Below, in pieces: positions 8,712 through 19,876 of a stretch of DNA of 62,221 nucleotides. Every line of letters starts with the position of its first letter. The first letter of the stretch is position 1. Source of the stretch: Dolichospermum planctonicum (GTDB lineage Bacteria > Cyanobacteriota > Cyanobacteriia > Cyanobacteriales > Nostocaceae); contig NZ_BJCF01000025.1 in assembly GCF_005402965.1 (NCBI RefSeq), forward strand, positions 1 through 62,221. Direction: 5' to 3'. The notes under the pieces are model-generated. The model made no database searches and had not been told where the DNA came from. It saw nothing but the letters and a program-made list of their open reading frames with translations. The translations under genes were made by a program, and so were the position numbers.

Positions 8712-9245
8712 TTATTTATCTTGTAACCGAATATCAATTACAGACGCATTGAAATTATAGTTAAAACCTTCTAATTCAAAAGTCATACCGATTTTCACCT
8801 TGTTATTACCTAAAACAGGTCCATCCTTAGTGACTGTAGCCTTATCTTGTAAAGTTAAGATAAAATCCGTGCTAAAATTATTCTTTCTAGGATCTGGTAA
8901 TTCCTTCACAGAACCATCTGGTTGAGGAATGGTAAGCATTCTATCTAACTCTTTAATAGATTTAATCCCAATTTGACCATAGGGTTGATTGCGGATAATC
9001 ACATTAGTTTTACCACCATTTGTGAATCCTTGTTTAAATAATTGTTCAGGGTCACGAACATTAAGGCCACGTACCACTAAATCTACCTCAATTGGTACTG
9101 TTTTCGCACCCACTTGAGCCACAGAACCGGAAGTACCAGGAAAAATAAAAATACCTACTACTACCAGCAAAATTACTAGTGCAGCGCCTAAGTCTAAGAG
9201 ATTGATTTTACCAAACAAGCGACCTTTGGAATCTAAAATAGCCAT
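8712..9245 (-). CDS. DUF4330 family membrane-anchored protein
   Basis: 177 residues: a short cytoplasmic start (MAILDSKGRLFGKINLLDLG), one membrane segment about 20-37, then a beta-rich extracytoplasmic domain with KTVPIEVDLVVRGL and FELEGFNYNFNASVIDIRL. This is the DUF4330 layout, a cyanobacterial family of unknown role. The fold is reminiscent of periplasmic domains anchored in the inner or thylakoid membrane. Alone in its transcription unit. Confidence 0.85.
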   Translation of the reverse strand: MAILDSKGRLFGKINLLDLGAALVILLVVVGIFIFPGTSGSVAQVGAKTVPIEVDLVVRGLNVRDPEQLFKQGFTNGGKTNVIIRNQPYGQIGIKSIKELDRMLTIPQPDGSVKELPDPRKNNFSTDFILTLQDKATVTKDGPVLGNNKVKIGMTFELEGFNYNFNASVIDIRLQDK

Positions 9246-9614
9246 AACCAGTTTTGGATAAGTTTTGGATAAGTTTTGGGTAAATTTCAGTTAAGTTTTC
9301 AGCTAAGTAATTGATTGTACTAAGAAGTTTTTTGCAAATGATCCACAATCTTGATCACTGAATCGAAATTGACAGCAGGTAAGGGTTATGGTCATGAAAT
9401 AGTCTAACATGATAGTTTAACATGATTGTAGTAAGTTATTTCCACCTGATATTACAGCATCTTACATCTGTATCAGATCCAAAATTTTTCCACAAATCCA
9501 TCCCAAATAAGGATTTTACCCCCAACCCCTGCTTAAAGTGGAAAATGCAACTTACTAATCTGAAAATCCGTCCTCTGATTTTAAGTTCTCGTACAAATCT
9601 CATTTGACTAGATT
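9246..9614. other. Intergenic region between divergent genes
   Basis: 369 bp. Next to the DUF4330 start lie three near-copies of an 11-mer (GTTTTGGATAA) at 9252-9283. The rest is AT-rich with no convincing gene. It must contain promoters for both flanking genes. Confidence 0.5.
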
Positions 9615-10472
9615 ATGATTAACTACCAAGGGTTTCGGACAAACTACCGTTTATGGCAACGACGCTGTTTATATCCGTTAATTTCTGTAATTGTTTTTCT
9701 ATCTGTCTGTTTGAGTACACCCTTACCAAGTAAAGCTATAGATTTATTACCGCTTTTATTTCAAGGGGTACAGATATTTAACTTATCTAATATATCCGAT
9801 CGTCAGGAAGTTAATCTTGGTCAACAGATGAATCAGCAATTACAGCAAGAAGTCAAAATCTCTGATAACTCAGAATTAAATGACTATATTAACGAAGTAG
9901 GTAGACGGTTAGCGGCTAATAGCGATCGCCCAAATATCCCTTATACTTTTCAAGTAGTCGAAGACTCTGCTGTTAATGCTTTTGCGACTACTGGTGGTTT
10001 TATTTATGTGAATACAGGTTTATTAAAAGTCGCAGATAATGAAGCCGAGGTTGCTAGTGTATTAGCACATGAAATGGGTCACATTGAGGGTAAACATTTA
10101 ATTAAACAAATCCGACAACAAGCGATTACCAGTGGTGTTGCTACCCTAGCGGGTTTAGATAAAAATAAAGCCGTAGGTATTGGTGTACAACTGGCACTAA
10201 ATCTTCCCCGAAGTCGCAAAGACGAATTTGATGCCGATAAAAGAGGACTAGCAAACATTACCCGCACCGGTTATGCTCAATCAGCTATGGTTTCTTTTAT
10301 GAAAAAGCTCCAGGGTAGTAGTTCAGTACCTGCATTTTTAAGTACCCATCCAGGTGCAAGCGATCGTGTTATTTCTCTTCAGCGTCAGATTAATAATCAA
10401 CCAAGTAATCAAAATAACGGTTTGGATAATTTGGCCTATCAATCTAAAATTAGATCATTTTTGCACCCGTAA
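9615..10472 (+). CDS. M48-family zinc metalloprotease (secreted or membrane-anchored)
   Basis: 285 residues. An uncleaved or cleaved signal helix about 20-40 precedes the peptidase domain. The zinc site HEMGH is at 152-156 (His152, Glu153, His156) and the third ligand Glu204 is in KDEFDADKRG. These match the M48B/BepA-like peptidases that act in periplasmic protein quality control. Unlike BepA there is no TPR domain after the catalytic part, and the protein stops at the end of the peptidase. The ATG at 9615 follows an AT-rich leader. Convergent with hom; a shared hairpin terminator lies between them. Confidence 0.92.
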   Translation: MINYQGFRTNYRLWQRRCLYPLISVIVFLSVCLSTPLPSKAIDLLPLLFQGVQIFNLSNISDRQEVNLGQQMNQQLQQEVKISDNSELNDYINEVGRRLAANSDRPNIPYTFQVVEDSAVNAFATTGGFIYVNTGLLKVADNEAEVASVLAHEMGHIEGKHLIKQIRQQAITSGVATLAGLDKNKAVGIGVQLALNLPRSRKDEFDADKRGLANITRTGYAQSAMVSFMKKLQGSSSVPAFLSTHPGASDRVISLQRQINNQPSNQNNGLDNLAYQSKIRSFLHP

Positions 10473-10504
10473 GAGCAATTATAATACTTCTGGCTTTGCT
10501 TAAA

Positions 10505-10534
10505 AACCCCCAACTTCTTTAAGAAGTCGGGGTT
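10505..10534. terminator. Hairpin between convergent M48 protease and hom genes
   Basis: AACCCC-x-AACTTCTT and AAGAAGT-x-GGGGTT form a 14-15 bp stem with a very short loop. It lies 33 bp after the protease stop and 23 bp after the hom stop, with A-rich and T-rich flanks on the two sides. It could terminate both transcripts. Confidence 0.7.
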
Positions 10535-10556
10535 ATATGGGTGTGTGTTTTCTTTT

Positions 10557-11846
10557 TCACAGCACTCGTAATACACTAGGAATACTGTCTATAGACTCCA
10601 TAGCTTGAATTTCTGCTAAAGCTTGTCTAAAGTCCCCTTCCCGGACATCATGGGTGACAACCACAATTTCCGCTAGTTCTCCCTGAAAACCAGTTTGGAC
10701 AACTGACTCCAAACTTACCCCATAATTGCCAAAACAAGTCCCTAATTTCCCAATAACTCCCGCTTGGTCTTTACTCAAAAAGCGGGTATAAAACCGCGTC
10801 ACTAACTCAGAAATTGGCGTAATTTGAGAGTAATGTTGATGTCTACAAGCTAGGAGAGGATTTGGTTTATTGGTATTAGTTTTGAGAGTAGCCACCAGAC
10901 TTAATATATCTGATGATACAGCACTCGCGGTAGCACCAGCACCAGCACCAGGACCGAATAACATCACCTGGCCAATGGGTTCTCCTTCCACAAGAATGGC
11001 GTTATAAACACCATTAATACTAGCTAAAGGATGGTTTTGCGGTACTAAAGTAGGATGAACCCTAACTGAAAGTTGGGAATTATCTGTATCTAAGTGTTGG
11101 GCTATCCCTAATAACTTAATCACAAATCCTAACTTAGCAGCATAAGTAATATCTGTTTTTGTGACTTGGCGAATTCCTTCACAATGGACATCTTCTCGAT
11201 TAATTCGCCCGTCAAACCCTAAAGATGCTAAAATGGCAATTTTATCTCCCGCATCCAAACCATCAACATCAGCAGTGGGGTCAGCTTCAGCATAACCCAA
11301 TCTTTGAGCATCTGCCAAGACATCATCAAAATCACTACCTTCTGTTTGCATCCTGGTGAGGATGTAATTGGTTGTGCCATTGACAATACCCATAATAGCA
11401 TTAATCCGGTTAACGCTTAAAGACTGTTTTAAAGGTTGAACCACTGGAATACCACCACCAACAGCCGCTTCTAGCATGACATAGACACCAGCTTGATTCG
11501 CAGCCGTAAATATTTCCGCACCAAATCGAGAAATTACAGCTTTATTAGCGGTGACAACGTGCTTACCATTGTTAATAGCTGCGAGAATTAATGTTCTGGC
11601 TGGTTCTAATCCTCCCATTAACTCTACAACTATATCCACCGCTGGATCATTAACAATGGCCTCTAAATCCGTCGTGATTACACCTGGAGATAATTCTACA
11701 ACACGAGGTTTAGTTAGCGATCGCACCCCCACCCGATATATTTCAATTTCCTGTAACAGTGGGTGACGGCCTACCTTGTCTTGTAACAGTTGTACTGTAC
11801 CCGTTCCTACTGTACCTAATCCGAGTATTCCTAATTTAACAACCAC
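10557..11846 (-). CDS. hom: Homoserine dehydrogenase
   Basis: NAD(P)-dependent reduction of aspartate semialdehyde to homoserine, the branch point to Thr and Met. The domains are an N-terminal Rossmann fold (KLGILGLGTVGTGTVQLL), the central catalytic domain with GGGIPVVQPLK, GIVNGTTNYILT and EADPTADVDGLDAGDK, and a C-terminal ACT domain (AGVIGKLGTCFGNYGVSLESV). The frame is open up to 11909, but the extra 21 residues are hydrophobic and unlike the family. A GTG at 11846 gives the usual 429 aa; another GTG is at 11861. Neither has a strong ribosome site. The ACT domain implies feedback control by threonine, known for the family. Confidence 0.95.
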   Translation of the reverse strand: MVVKLGILGLGTVGTGTVQLLQDKVGRHPLLQEIEIYRVGVRSLTKPRVVELSPGVITTDLEAIVNDPAVDIVVELMGGLEPARTLILAAINNGKHVVTANKAVISRFGAEIFTAANQAGVYVMLEAAVGGGIPVVQPLKQSLSVNRINAIMGIVNGTTNYILTRMQTEGSDFDDVLADAQRLGYAEADPTADVDGLDAGDKIAILASLGFDGRINREDVHCEGIRQVTKTDITYAAKLGFVIKLLGIAQHLDTDNSQLSVRVHPTLVPQNHPLASINGVYNAILVEGEPIGQVMLFGPGAGAGATASAVSSDILSLVATLKTNTNKPNPLLACRHQHYSQITPISELVTRFYTRFLSKDQAGVIGKLGTCFGNYGVSLESVVQTGFQGELAEIVVVTHDVREGDFRQALAEIQAMESIDSIPSVLRVL

Positions 11847-11940
11847 AGATTTTGCACCCACAATGAACTTATATAGAAATATAGAATAAAACAATTGTAG
11901 GCAGAGCATAAGCCCTACCTACTAATTATCTTCTTTTAAT

Positions 11941-11988
11941 TGTCCAATGACCAATGACTAATAACCAATGACCAATGACCAATGACTA
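11941..11988 (+). repeat. Heptanucleotide tandem array (CCAATGA)n
   Basis: Six or so slightly diverged copies of CCAATGA/CTAATAA immediately downstream of petH, ending three bases before its stop codon. It is the same STRR class as at 5967 with a different heptamer. Confidence 0.9.
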
Positions 11989-11990
11989 AA

Positions 11991-14250
<2,260 letters not shown>

Positions 14251-15255
14251 ATGACAAGTAAGCCGGAACGTGTGGTACTAATTGGAGTAGCAGGAGACTC
14301 TGGGTGCGGTAAATCTACGTTTTTACGTCGCTTGATTGATTTATTTGGTGAAGAATTTATGACAGTTATCTGTTTAGATGACTATCATTGCCTAGATCGG
14401 AAACAGCGTAAACAAACAGGCATAACCGCCCTTGACCCAAGAGCAAACAATTTTGACTTGATGTATGAGCAAATTAAAGCTCTCAAAGAAGGTCAAACAA
14501 TTAATAAACCGATTTATAATCACGAAACTGGCAATATCGACCCACCAGAAATAGTCAAGCCAAACCATATTATCGTAGTGGAAGGGCTGCATCCTTTATA
14601 TGATGAAAGAGTTAGAGAACTCCTGGACTTCAGTGTTTACTTTGATATCAGTGATGAAGTCAAAATCGCCTGGAAAATTCAACGGGATATGGCCGAAAGA
14701 GGCCACCGCTATGAAGATGTTCTCGCACAAATCAATTCTCGGAAACCTGATTTTGAGAAATTTATCGAACCACAAAGAGAATTTGCAGACGTGGTTCTAC
14801 AAGTATTACCCACCAACTTGATTAAAAACGATACAGAACGTAAAGTTTTACGGGTACGGATGTTACAACGGGAAGGAAAAGAAGGCTTTGAACCAAGTTA
14901 CCTATTTGACGAAGGTTCAACAATTCAGTGGACTCCTTGCGGACGCAAACTAACCTGTTCTTACCCAGGTATGCAACTGTACTATGGTTTTGATGTTTAC
15001 TATGGTCGTTACGTCTCAGTTCTAGAAGTAGACGGTCAATTTGACAACCTCGATGAAGTAATTTACATCGAAACCCATTTAAGTAAAACTTCTACCAAGT
15101 ATCAAGGTGAGATGACTCATTTATTACTGCAACACCGCGAATACCCCGGTTCTAACAATGGTACTGGTTTATTCCAAGTATTGACAGGCTTGAAAATGCG
15201 TGCTGCTTATGAACGCTTAACAGCTAAAGAAGCAAAACTAGCTGTTGAAGTCTAA
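14251..15255 (+). CDS. prk: Phosphoribulokinase
   Basis: ATP-dependent phosphorylation of ribulose-5-phosphate to RuBP in the Calvin cycle. 334 residues, the usual cyanobacterial length. The P-loop is GDSGCGKS (15-22). Redox cysteines are present: Cys19 in the P-loop and Cys41 (VICLDDYHC), plus the C-terminal CGRKLTC pair used for CP12/GAPDH docking. VVEGLHPL and the conserved DPRANNFDLM block are intact. The ATG follows GAGAGGATTT. The long leader and dark-inactivating cysteines fit light control (known of the family). Monocistronic. Confidence 0.98.
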   Translation: MTSKPERVVLIGVAGDSGCGKSTFLRRLIDLFGEEFMTVICLDDYHCLDRKQRKQTGITALDPRANNFDLMYEQIKALKEGQTINKPIYNHETGNIDPPEIVKPNHIIVVEGLHPLYDERVRELLDFSVYFDISDEVKIAWKIQRDMAERGHRYEDVLAQINSRKPDFEKFIEPQREFADVVLQVLPTNLIKNDTERKVLRVRMLQREGKEGFEPSYLFDEGSTIQWTPCGRKLTCSYPGMQLYYGFDVYYGRYVSVLEVDGQFDNLDEVIYIETHLSKTSTKYQGEMTHLLLQHREYPGSNNGTGLFQVLTGLKMRAAYERLTAKEAKLAVEV

Positions 15256-15317
15256 AGAAGTTTAAAATAGTAGTATTTGCGTGATAAATAGGGAGGGACA
15301 TTTTAAATTGTTTCCTC

Positions 15318-15347
15318 CTTGATCAAACTTGATCAAACTTGATCAAA
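15318..15347 (+). repeat. 10-bp direct repeat, three copies
   Basis: Three exact copies of CTTGATCAAA in the short gap after prk. Each unit is itself nearly palindromic (TTGATCAA), so the array can fold in several registers. Confidence 0.9.
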
Positions 15348-15418
15348 ATCTTACCCTGGGCGCCTCTGCGTGAGAAAAAATCATACTTTAATTTACCAAA
15401 GTCCAAAGTCCCAAATAC

Positions 15419-15667
15419 CTAAGTCGGGACTAATTCACCAGGACGCAATTTAGACCATTTACCTATTTCGGGTTGGAAACTAAGACAACCAACAACATCC
15501 CATTCCATTTCAATTATCTCTCCCTGTGTGCGAATATTAACATTAATGGTGGGTTCGTGAGGATCAAAATCTGGTGTCTCCGTCAAGTGTAACTGTTGGT
15601 GCTGGGTTTCTACGGCGTTGTAGGTAACACAGCGGTCTACATAGTGGCAATTCACACAAATACACAT
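15419..15667 (-). CDS. ycf34: Ycf34 family protein
   Basis: 82 residues from the ATG at 15667 (MCICVNCHYVDRC). The frame opens six codons earlier, but the family begins with this Cys-rich motif. CxCxNC plus the Cys of VDRC are candidate ligands for an iron-sulfur cluster, which has been reported for the Synechocystis homologue. TPDFDPHEPTINVNI and EMEWDVVGCLSF are the other conserved blocks. The family affects photosynthetic electron transport in cyanobacteria and red-lineage plastids. Divergent from the nucleotidyltransferase gene with about 90 bp between. Confidence 0.93.
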   Translation of the reverse strand: MCICVNCHYVDRCVTYNAVETQHQQLHLTETPDFDPHEPTINVNIRTQGEIIEMEWDVVGCLSFQPEIGKWSKLRPGELVPT

Positions 15668-15760
15668 ATTAGAACCAACTCTCAAAACCTTTATAGTTAA
15701 TATATATAGTTAATATAGCTCAGTCCAAAATAATCAGCATTAGTTATAAGGTTGATTTTG

Positions 15761-17032
15761 ATGACAATATCCGAATTAGTTGCTTCTCGTCTATCTCCTG
15801 AAAATTGGCCTTTTAGTTGGGAATATTTGCCACAACCCGTTTATATGGTTGGTGGTGCGGTTCGTGATGGGATTTTGGGTAGAATGCGGGAATATATGGA
15901 TTTGGATTTCATTATCCCATTAAATGCGGTACAGGTGGCAAAAAAGATTGCTCAACGTTATCAAGCTGGTTTTGTGTTACTTGACGCTGAAAGACAAATT
16001 GCGCGTGTCGTGTTTCCCGAAGCTACCGTTGATTTTGCTCAACAGGAGGGGGAAAGTCTCATTAATGATTTATATAGGCGAGATTTTACTATTAATGCGA
16101 TCGCTTTTAATCCCCATACACAAGAAATTATTGATCCTCTTACAGGTTATAAAGACATAGAATCTGGTATTTTACGCATGATATCACCTGTCAATCTGCA
16201 AAATGATCCTTTGCGGTTAATGCGGGCTTATCGTCAAGCTGCTCAACTGGATTTTACTATTGAACCAGTTACTCAAGATACTATTCGCAGTTTAGCAACA
16301 AGTATTAGTCAAGTAGCAGCGGAAAGAGTACGGGTAGAAATTGGTTATTTATTAGCCAGTGGTCAAAGCACATTTTGGTTAAATACGGCTTGGAAAGATG
16401 GTGTTTTAACTAATTTATTCAAAAATGCTACTGATAAAAGTTTTATTAAATTAAATGCGATTGATACAGCATTTGCTTTAATTAGTCAAAAATGGCAGAA
16501 ACTAGGCCAAGAATTAACTAAATATGTCCGTAATACAGTCAAAACTTCTTGGTTAAGTATTGCTAAACTTGCTTGTCTTGTTCATTCCCACCCAGAAACC
16601 GCTGAAATAGAACTACAAAAACTTACCTACAGTCGCGCAGAAATTCGCGCGGTAACAACCGCATTAAGATTATTTCCAGAAATAAAAGCAGAAAATATGT
16701 CTTTGCGGAAACAGTATTTTCTCTTTCGGGAAATGGGAATTTTATTTCCGGCGGTGTTAGTATTAGCTTTGGCAAATGATATTATAGACAAAGGTACGTT
16801 TTCCGAAAGTATGTTTCTTACTTATGAACCTTTAATCAAACGTTATCTTAACCCGAATGACGCAGTTGCACATCCTATTCCTTTACTCACTGGTAAAGAA
16901 ATTATGACAGAATTAAAAATTCCCGCTTCACCATTGGTAGGGGAATTATTAATGGAAATTGGTGTTGCTCAAGCTCAAGGGAAAATTTCTACAGTAGAAG
17001 CAGCTATAGAATTAGCCAAAAATTTAGTTTAA
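15761..17032 (+). CDS. tRNA nucleotidyltransferase / poly(A) polymerase family protein (CCA-adding type)
   Basis: Class II nucleotidyltransferase superfamily. The head domain has VYMVGGAVRDGILGR and the metal-binding acidic pair in YMDLDFII; the RNA-interacting blocks RRDFTINAIAF and DPLTGYKDI follow, then NDPLRLMRAYRQAAQL. The C-terminal half is helical. 423 residues from the ATG at 15761, with AAGG ten bases upstream; a TTG three codons earlier is less likely. It could add the whole CCA end or only part of it: some bacteria split CC- and A-addition between two such proteins. The symbol is left open. Confidence 0.9.
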   Translation: MTISELVASRLSPENWPFSWEYLPQPVYMVGGAVRDGILGRMREYMDLDFIIPLNAVQVAKKIAQRYQAGFVLLDAERQIARVVFPEATVDFAQQEGESLINDLYRRDFTINAIAFNPHTQEIIDPLTGYKDIESGILRMISPVNLQNDPLRLMRAYRQAAQLDFTIEPVTQDTIRSLATSISQVAAERVRVEIGYLLASGQSTFWLNTAWKDGVLTNLFKNATDKSFIKLNAIDTAFALISQKWQKLGQELTKYVRNTVKTSWLSIAKLACLVHSHPETAEIELQKLTYSRAEIRAVTTALRLFPEIKAENMSLRKQYFLFREMGILFPAVLVLALANDIIDKGTFSESMFLTYEPLIKRYLNPNDAVAHPIPLLTGKEIMTELKIPASPLVGELLMEIGVAQAQGKISTVEAAIELAKNLV

Positions 17033-17085
17033 TTTAGTTTAGTTCAGGTTTAAATTTGATTTGTTTAAGTTCGATGGGGTAAAAA

Positions 17086-17883
17086 ATGGGTTTGATTTGG
17101 CAGGCTGATTTTTATCGTAGTCCGCTGAAAAATGCTGAAGGGCAGATACTATGGGAATTATTAGTTTGTGATCAAACTCGCAGTTTTGAGTATATAGCGA
17201 GTTGTCCCCAATCACAAGCTAATTCTACTTGGGTTACTCAACAATTACAATTAGCAGCTAAGGAAAATGTACCAGATATCATTCAAGTATTTCGTCCTCA
17301 GTCTTTAAGTTTAATAGAAACTGCGGGCAATAATTTAGGTATCAAGGTTGAAGCTACTCGGAGAACTTTGGCGTTAAAACAGTGGTTAGCATTCAAGCAA
17401 TATCCTATAATTGTAGATAAACCACCTCCAGTACCATTACCAGAAAATCTCTGGGGGGAAAAATGGCGTTTTGCGACCATTCTAGCTGGTGATATTGTAG
17501 ATGAGTTTATAGAACGGCCAATTCCTATTTTCCAAATACCAGAATTTATCAAACCGATAAATCTAGGTTTGGCTTCTACAGTTCCTATACCTGGTGTAAT
17601 TATCTATGGTGGAAGACACTCCATGAGTTTAGCACGGTGGTTGCACAAAAGCAACCCTGTCTCATTAAACTACATGAATGGTACACCTGATGGTTTGATT
17701 TTAGAAGCTAGTTTAGTAGATAGATGGATTTTAGCGACTTTTGCAGATGAGGAGGCTAGTGCTGGGGGGAAGTTGTATGAAGAACGTAAACAGCTAAGTC
17801 AGGGCTTACATTTTTTGCTAGTGCAACCAGATGATTCGGGAATGACTTACACTGGTTTGTGGTTATTGCAGCAAGAGGAGTAA
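17086..17883 (+). CDS. Tab2/Atab2 family RNA-binding protein
   Basis: 265 residues, soluble. IWQADFYRSPL at the start, EGQILWELLVCD, WGEKWRFATI and PIPGVIIYGGRHSMSLARWL match the Tab2 (DUF1092) family. The plant and algal members bind psaB mRNA and help synthesis of photosystem I and II proteins. In cyanobacteria the target is less clear. It starts 54 bp after the nucleotidyltransferase stop on the same strand, so the two may be co-transcribed. No cofactor motif is seen. Confidence 0.9.
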   Translation: MGLIWQADFYRSPLKNAEGQILWELLVCDQTRSFEYIASCPQSQANSTWVTQQLQLAAKENVPDIIQVFRPQSLSLIETAGNNLGIKVEATRRTLALKQWLAFKQYPIIVDKPPPVPLPENLWGEKWRFATILAGDIVDEFIERPIPIFQIPEFIKPINLGLASTVPIPGVIIYGGRHSMSLARWLHKSNPVSLNYMNGTPDGLILEASLVDRWILATFADEEASAGGKLYEERKQLSQGLHFLLVQPDDSGMTYTGLWLLQQEE

Positions 17884-17976
17884 ACAGTTAAAACTGTTTT
17901 CTCTGGGAAACTAGACCAACAAGAATGTAGTCAAAATAACCAGTTAATTTATTTAATTTATTTAGGCTAGAAACAG

Positions 17977-18729
17977 ATGAGCGAAATTAGTCAGCGTAGG
18001 GTTATTATCGGTGATGTACATGGACACTATCAAGGTTTGATGTTATTGCTAAAGCAAATAGAACCCGCATCAGCAGATCAAATATATTTTTTAGGAGATT
18101 TAATTGATCGTGGTCCGCAAAGCGCGGAGGTAGTAGATTTTGTTAAAGAAAATAACTACCCTTGTTTACTAGGTAATCATGAGCAGATGTTATTAGAGAT
18201 CATGACAGGTAAAAATACTCAGTCAACCAGTATGCAAGGATGGTTATATAATGGAGGACAGGCTACGGTTGCTAGTTATCGGTCTGGGAAAATTCCCCAA
18301 GGGGATTTAGATTGGTTTGAAAGTTTACCCACATATCTGGATTTGGGAGATTTTTGGTTAACTCATGCAGGTGTTAATCCTAACAAAACTGTAGCAGAAC
18401 AAACACTTAACGAACTGTGTTGGATCAGAGGAGAGTTTCACAGTATGAATAAACCATATTTCCCAGATAAAATGATTATAGCCGGTCATACTATAACTTT
18501 TACCTTACCTGGTGTTGTTCCCGGTAATTTAGCCCAGGGACAGGGTTGGATAGATATTGATACTGGTGCTTATCATCCTCGTAGTGGTTGGTTAACTGGA
18601 CTGGATATTACAAATAAATTAGTGTATCAGGCTAATGTATTTAGTCACGCAGTACGAACTCTACCATGGAAAGACGCAATTACAATGATTGAGCCAAAGG
18701 AATTAATAAGTAACCGTCGTCATAGGTAA
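17977..18729 (+). CDS. PPP-family metallophosphoesterase (Ser/Thr phosphatase or ApaH-like)
   Basis: 250 residues with the PPP signature blocks in order: GDVHGHY, GDLIDRGP and GNHEQM, then THAGVNP and GHTIT supplying the later metal-binding histidines. All metal ligands appear present, so it should be active. It may dephosphorylate proteins or hydrolyse Ap4A-type nucleotides; sequence reading alone does not separate these. Same strand as the Tab2 gene with a 93-bp gap. Confidence 0.9.
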   Translation: MSEISQRRVIIGDVHGHYQGLMLLLKQIEPASADQIYFLGDLIDRGPQSAEVVDFVKENNYPCLLGNHEQMLLEIMTGKNTQSTSMQGWLYNGGQATVASYRSGKIPQGDLDWFESLPTYLDLGDFWLTHAGVNPNKTVAEQTLNELCWIRGEFHSMNKPYFPDKMIIAGHTITFTLPGVVPGNLAQGQGWIDIDTGAYHPRSGWLTGLDITNKLVYQANVFSHAVRTLPWKDAITMIEPKELISNRRHR

Positions 18730-18811
18730 AGGACTTTCCTGCTTTTCCTGCCTGGCGCCTAACCTTAGGTATCTATAAGAGAAATTGCGCGAAACAAAAA
18801 CCGTCCTTCAT

Positions 18812-19792
18812 TTACCGGCAAAATCGCTGTAATGTGTTTAATGGTGACTCACCAAACATTTCCTTATAATCTTTAGCAAAATATGCAGCATTCCCAAATC
18901 CCCACTCCTGAGCCACCTCCATCACTGTTTTTGTATTCGTGTTAGGATTCATTAAAGCGTGGCGTACCCCATTCAGCCGTTGAATTTTGATATAGGCCAT
19001 GGGACTGATACCAAAAACTTCCTGAAACCCACAAGATAAGGCAGTACTGCTAGTTTCTAATTCGTTACATAGTTTTTGTAGTGTTAAAGGTTTATCTTTA
19101 TAGGACTTAGAAATTTCTTCCGCTTTCTTAACCAGAGAATAACGACGAAAGGGTTTTAATATGCGTGGTTTTTTTTGGGCATTCCTACCGAAGGTATTAA
19201 TTAGCAATGGCAAGAAATCCTCCCTTATTAATGATTGCATCTGTGATTGCATTAATAATGCTGGTTGATTATTGAATACATGAGTAATTTCTTGATAGAA
19301 AGCCTTGAGAGGTCGCAATGATGCAGGGTGTAGACGCATAGCATTTTGTTTGAGAGCTTTTTCCCCCTGTTGGTATCCCATTTGTTCGTATAAGGCATGA
19401 AAAGCCCGCGCATTCACACTAGCTATGACCAGATGAACATCTTTGCTAACAACTACATCTACTTCCCTAGTAGGGTCAAAACCAAATATATCATGGTTTT
19501 GAATAACGCAACCGTGAGCGCTTACTTGTGTCAACTTGGGTTGAAATGCCAACGAAAAGCCGATATCATCAACAGATTTCGTACCAGTAGCTTGAGTAGA
19601 TTGATTTTGATGCAGGTGAGTAAACTTCAAATCTCCAAAATCCGCAAAATTAATAGTTCCTAGAAAACCTCCTGAGCTTAATTGACTACCTTCTTTGATA
19701 CTCAGCGGTTTTATGGCTTGTGCAAATTTATATCCATCATCAAACTGGCGAGTAAAAACCAGCGAATTACCATGAAGATTCTGTTCAGACAT
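18812..19792 (-). CDS. AraC-family transcriptional regulator, downstream copy of a tandem pair
   Basis: 326 residues. The N-terminal ligand or oligomerisation region has no recognised cofactor motif. The C-terminal double helix-turn-helix reads LTLQKLCNELETSSTALSCGFQEVFGISPMAYI followed by RLNGVRHALM and EVAQEWGFGNAAYFAKDYKEMFG. It is about three quarters identical to the next gene (19877-20857), so the pair arose by duplication. The layout resembles cyanobacterial PchR-type regulators, which often control iron uptake, but no siderophore or transporter gene is adjacent. Confidence 0.93.
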   Translation of the reverse strand: MSEQNLHGNSLVFTRQFDDGYKFAQAIKPLSIKEGSQLSSGGFLGTINFADFGDLKFTHLHQNQSTQATGTKSVDDIGFSLAFQPKLTQVSAHGCVIQNHDIFGFDPTREVDVVVSKDVHLVIASVNARAFHALYEQMGYQQGEKALKQNAMRLHPASLRPLKAFYQEITHVFNNQPALLMQSQMQSLIREDFLPLLINTFGRNAQKKPRILKPFRRYSLVKKAEEISKSYKDKPLTLQKLCNELETSSTALSCGFQEVFGISPMAYIKIQRLNGVRHALMNPNTNTKTVMEVAQEWGFGNAAYFAKDYKEMFGESPLNTLQRFCR

Positions 19793-19876
19793 AGATTTAC
19801 ATCTCTTACACCTCCCATAATACTATAACTCCCAGATCCCCGATTTTTTAGAGAAGTCGGGTTGGAAACGATTTGA

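Noticed and set aside
9422-9607. 61-aa frame before the M48 protease gene
   Set aside because: No ribosome site, no domain, and it occupies the presumed promoter region.
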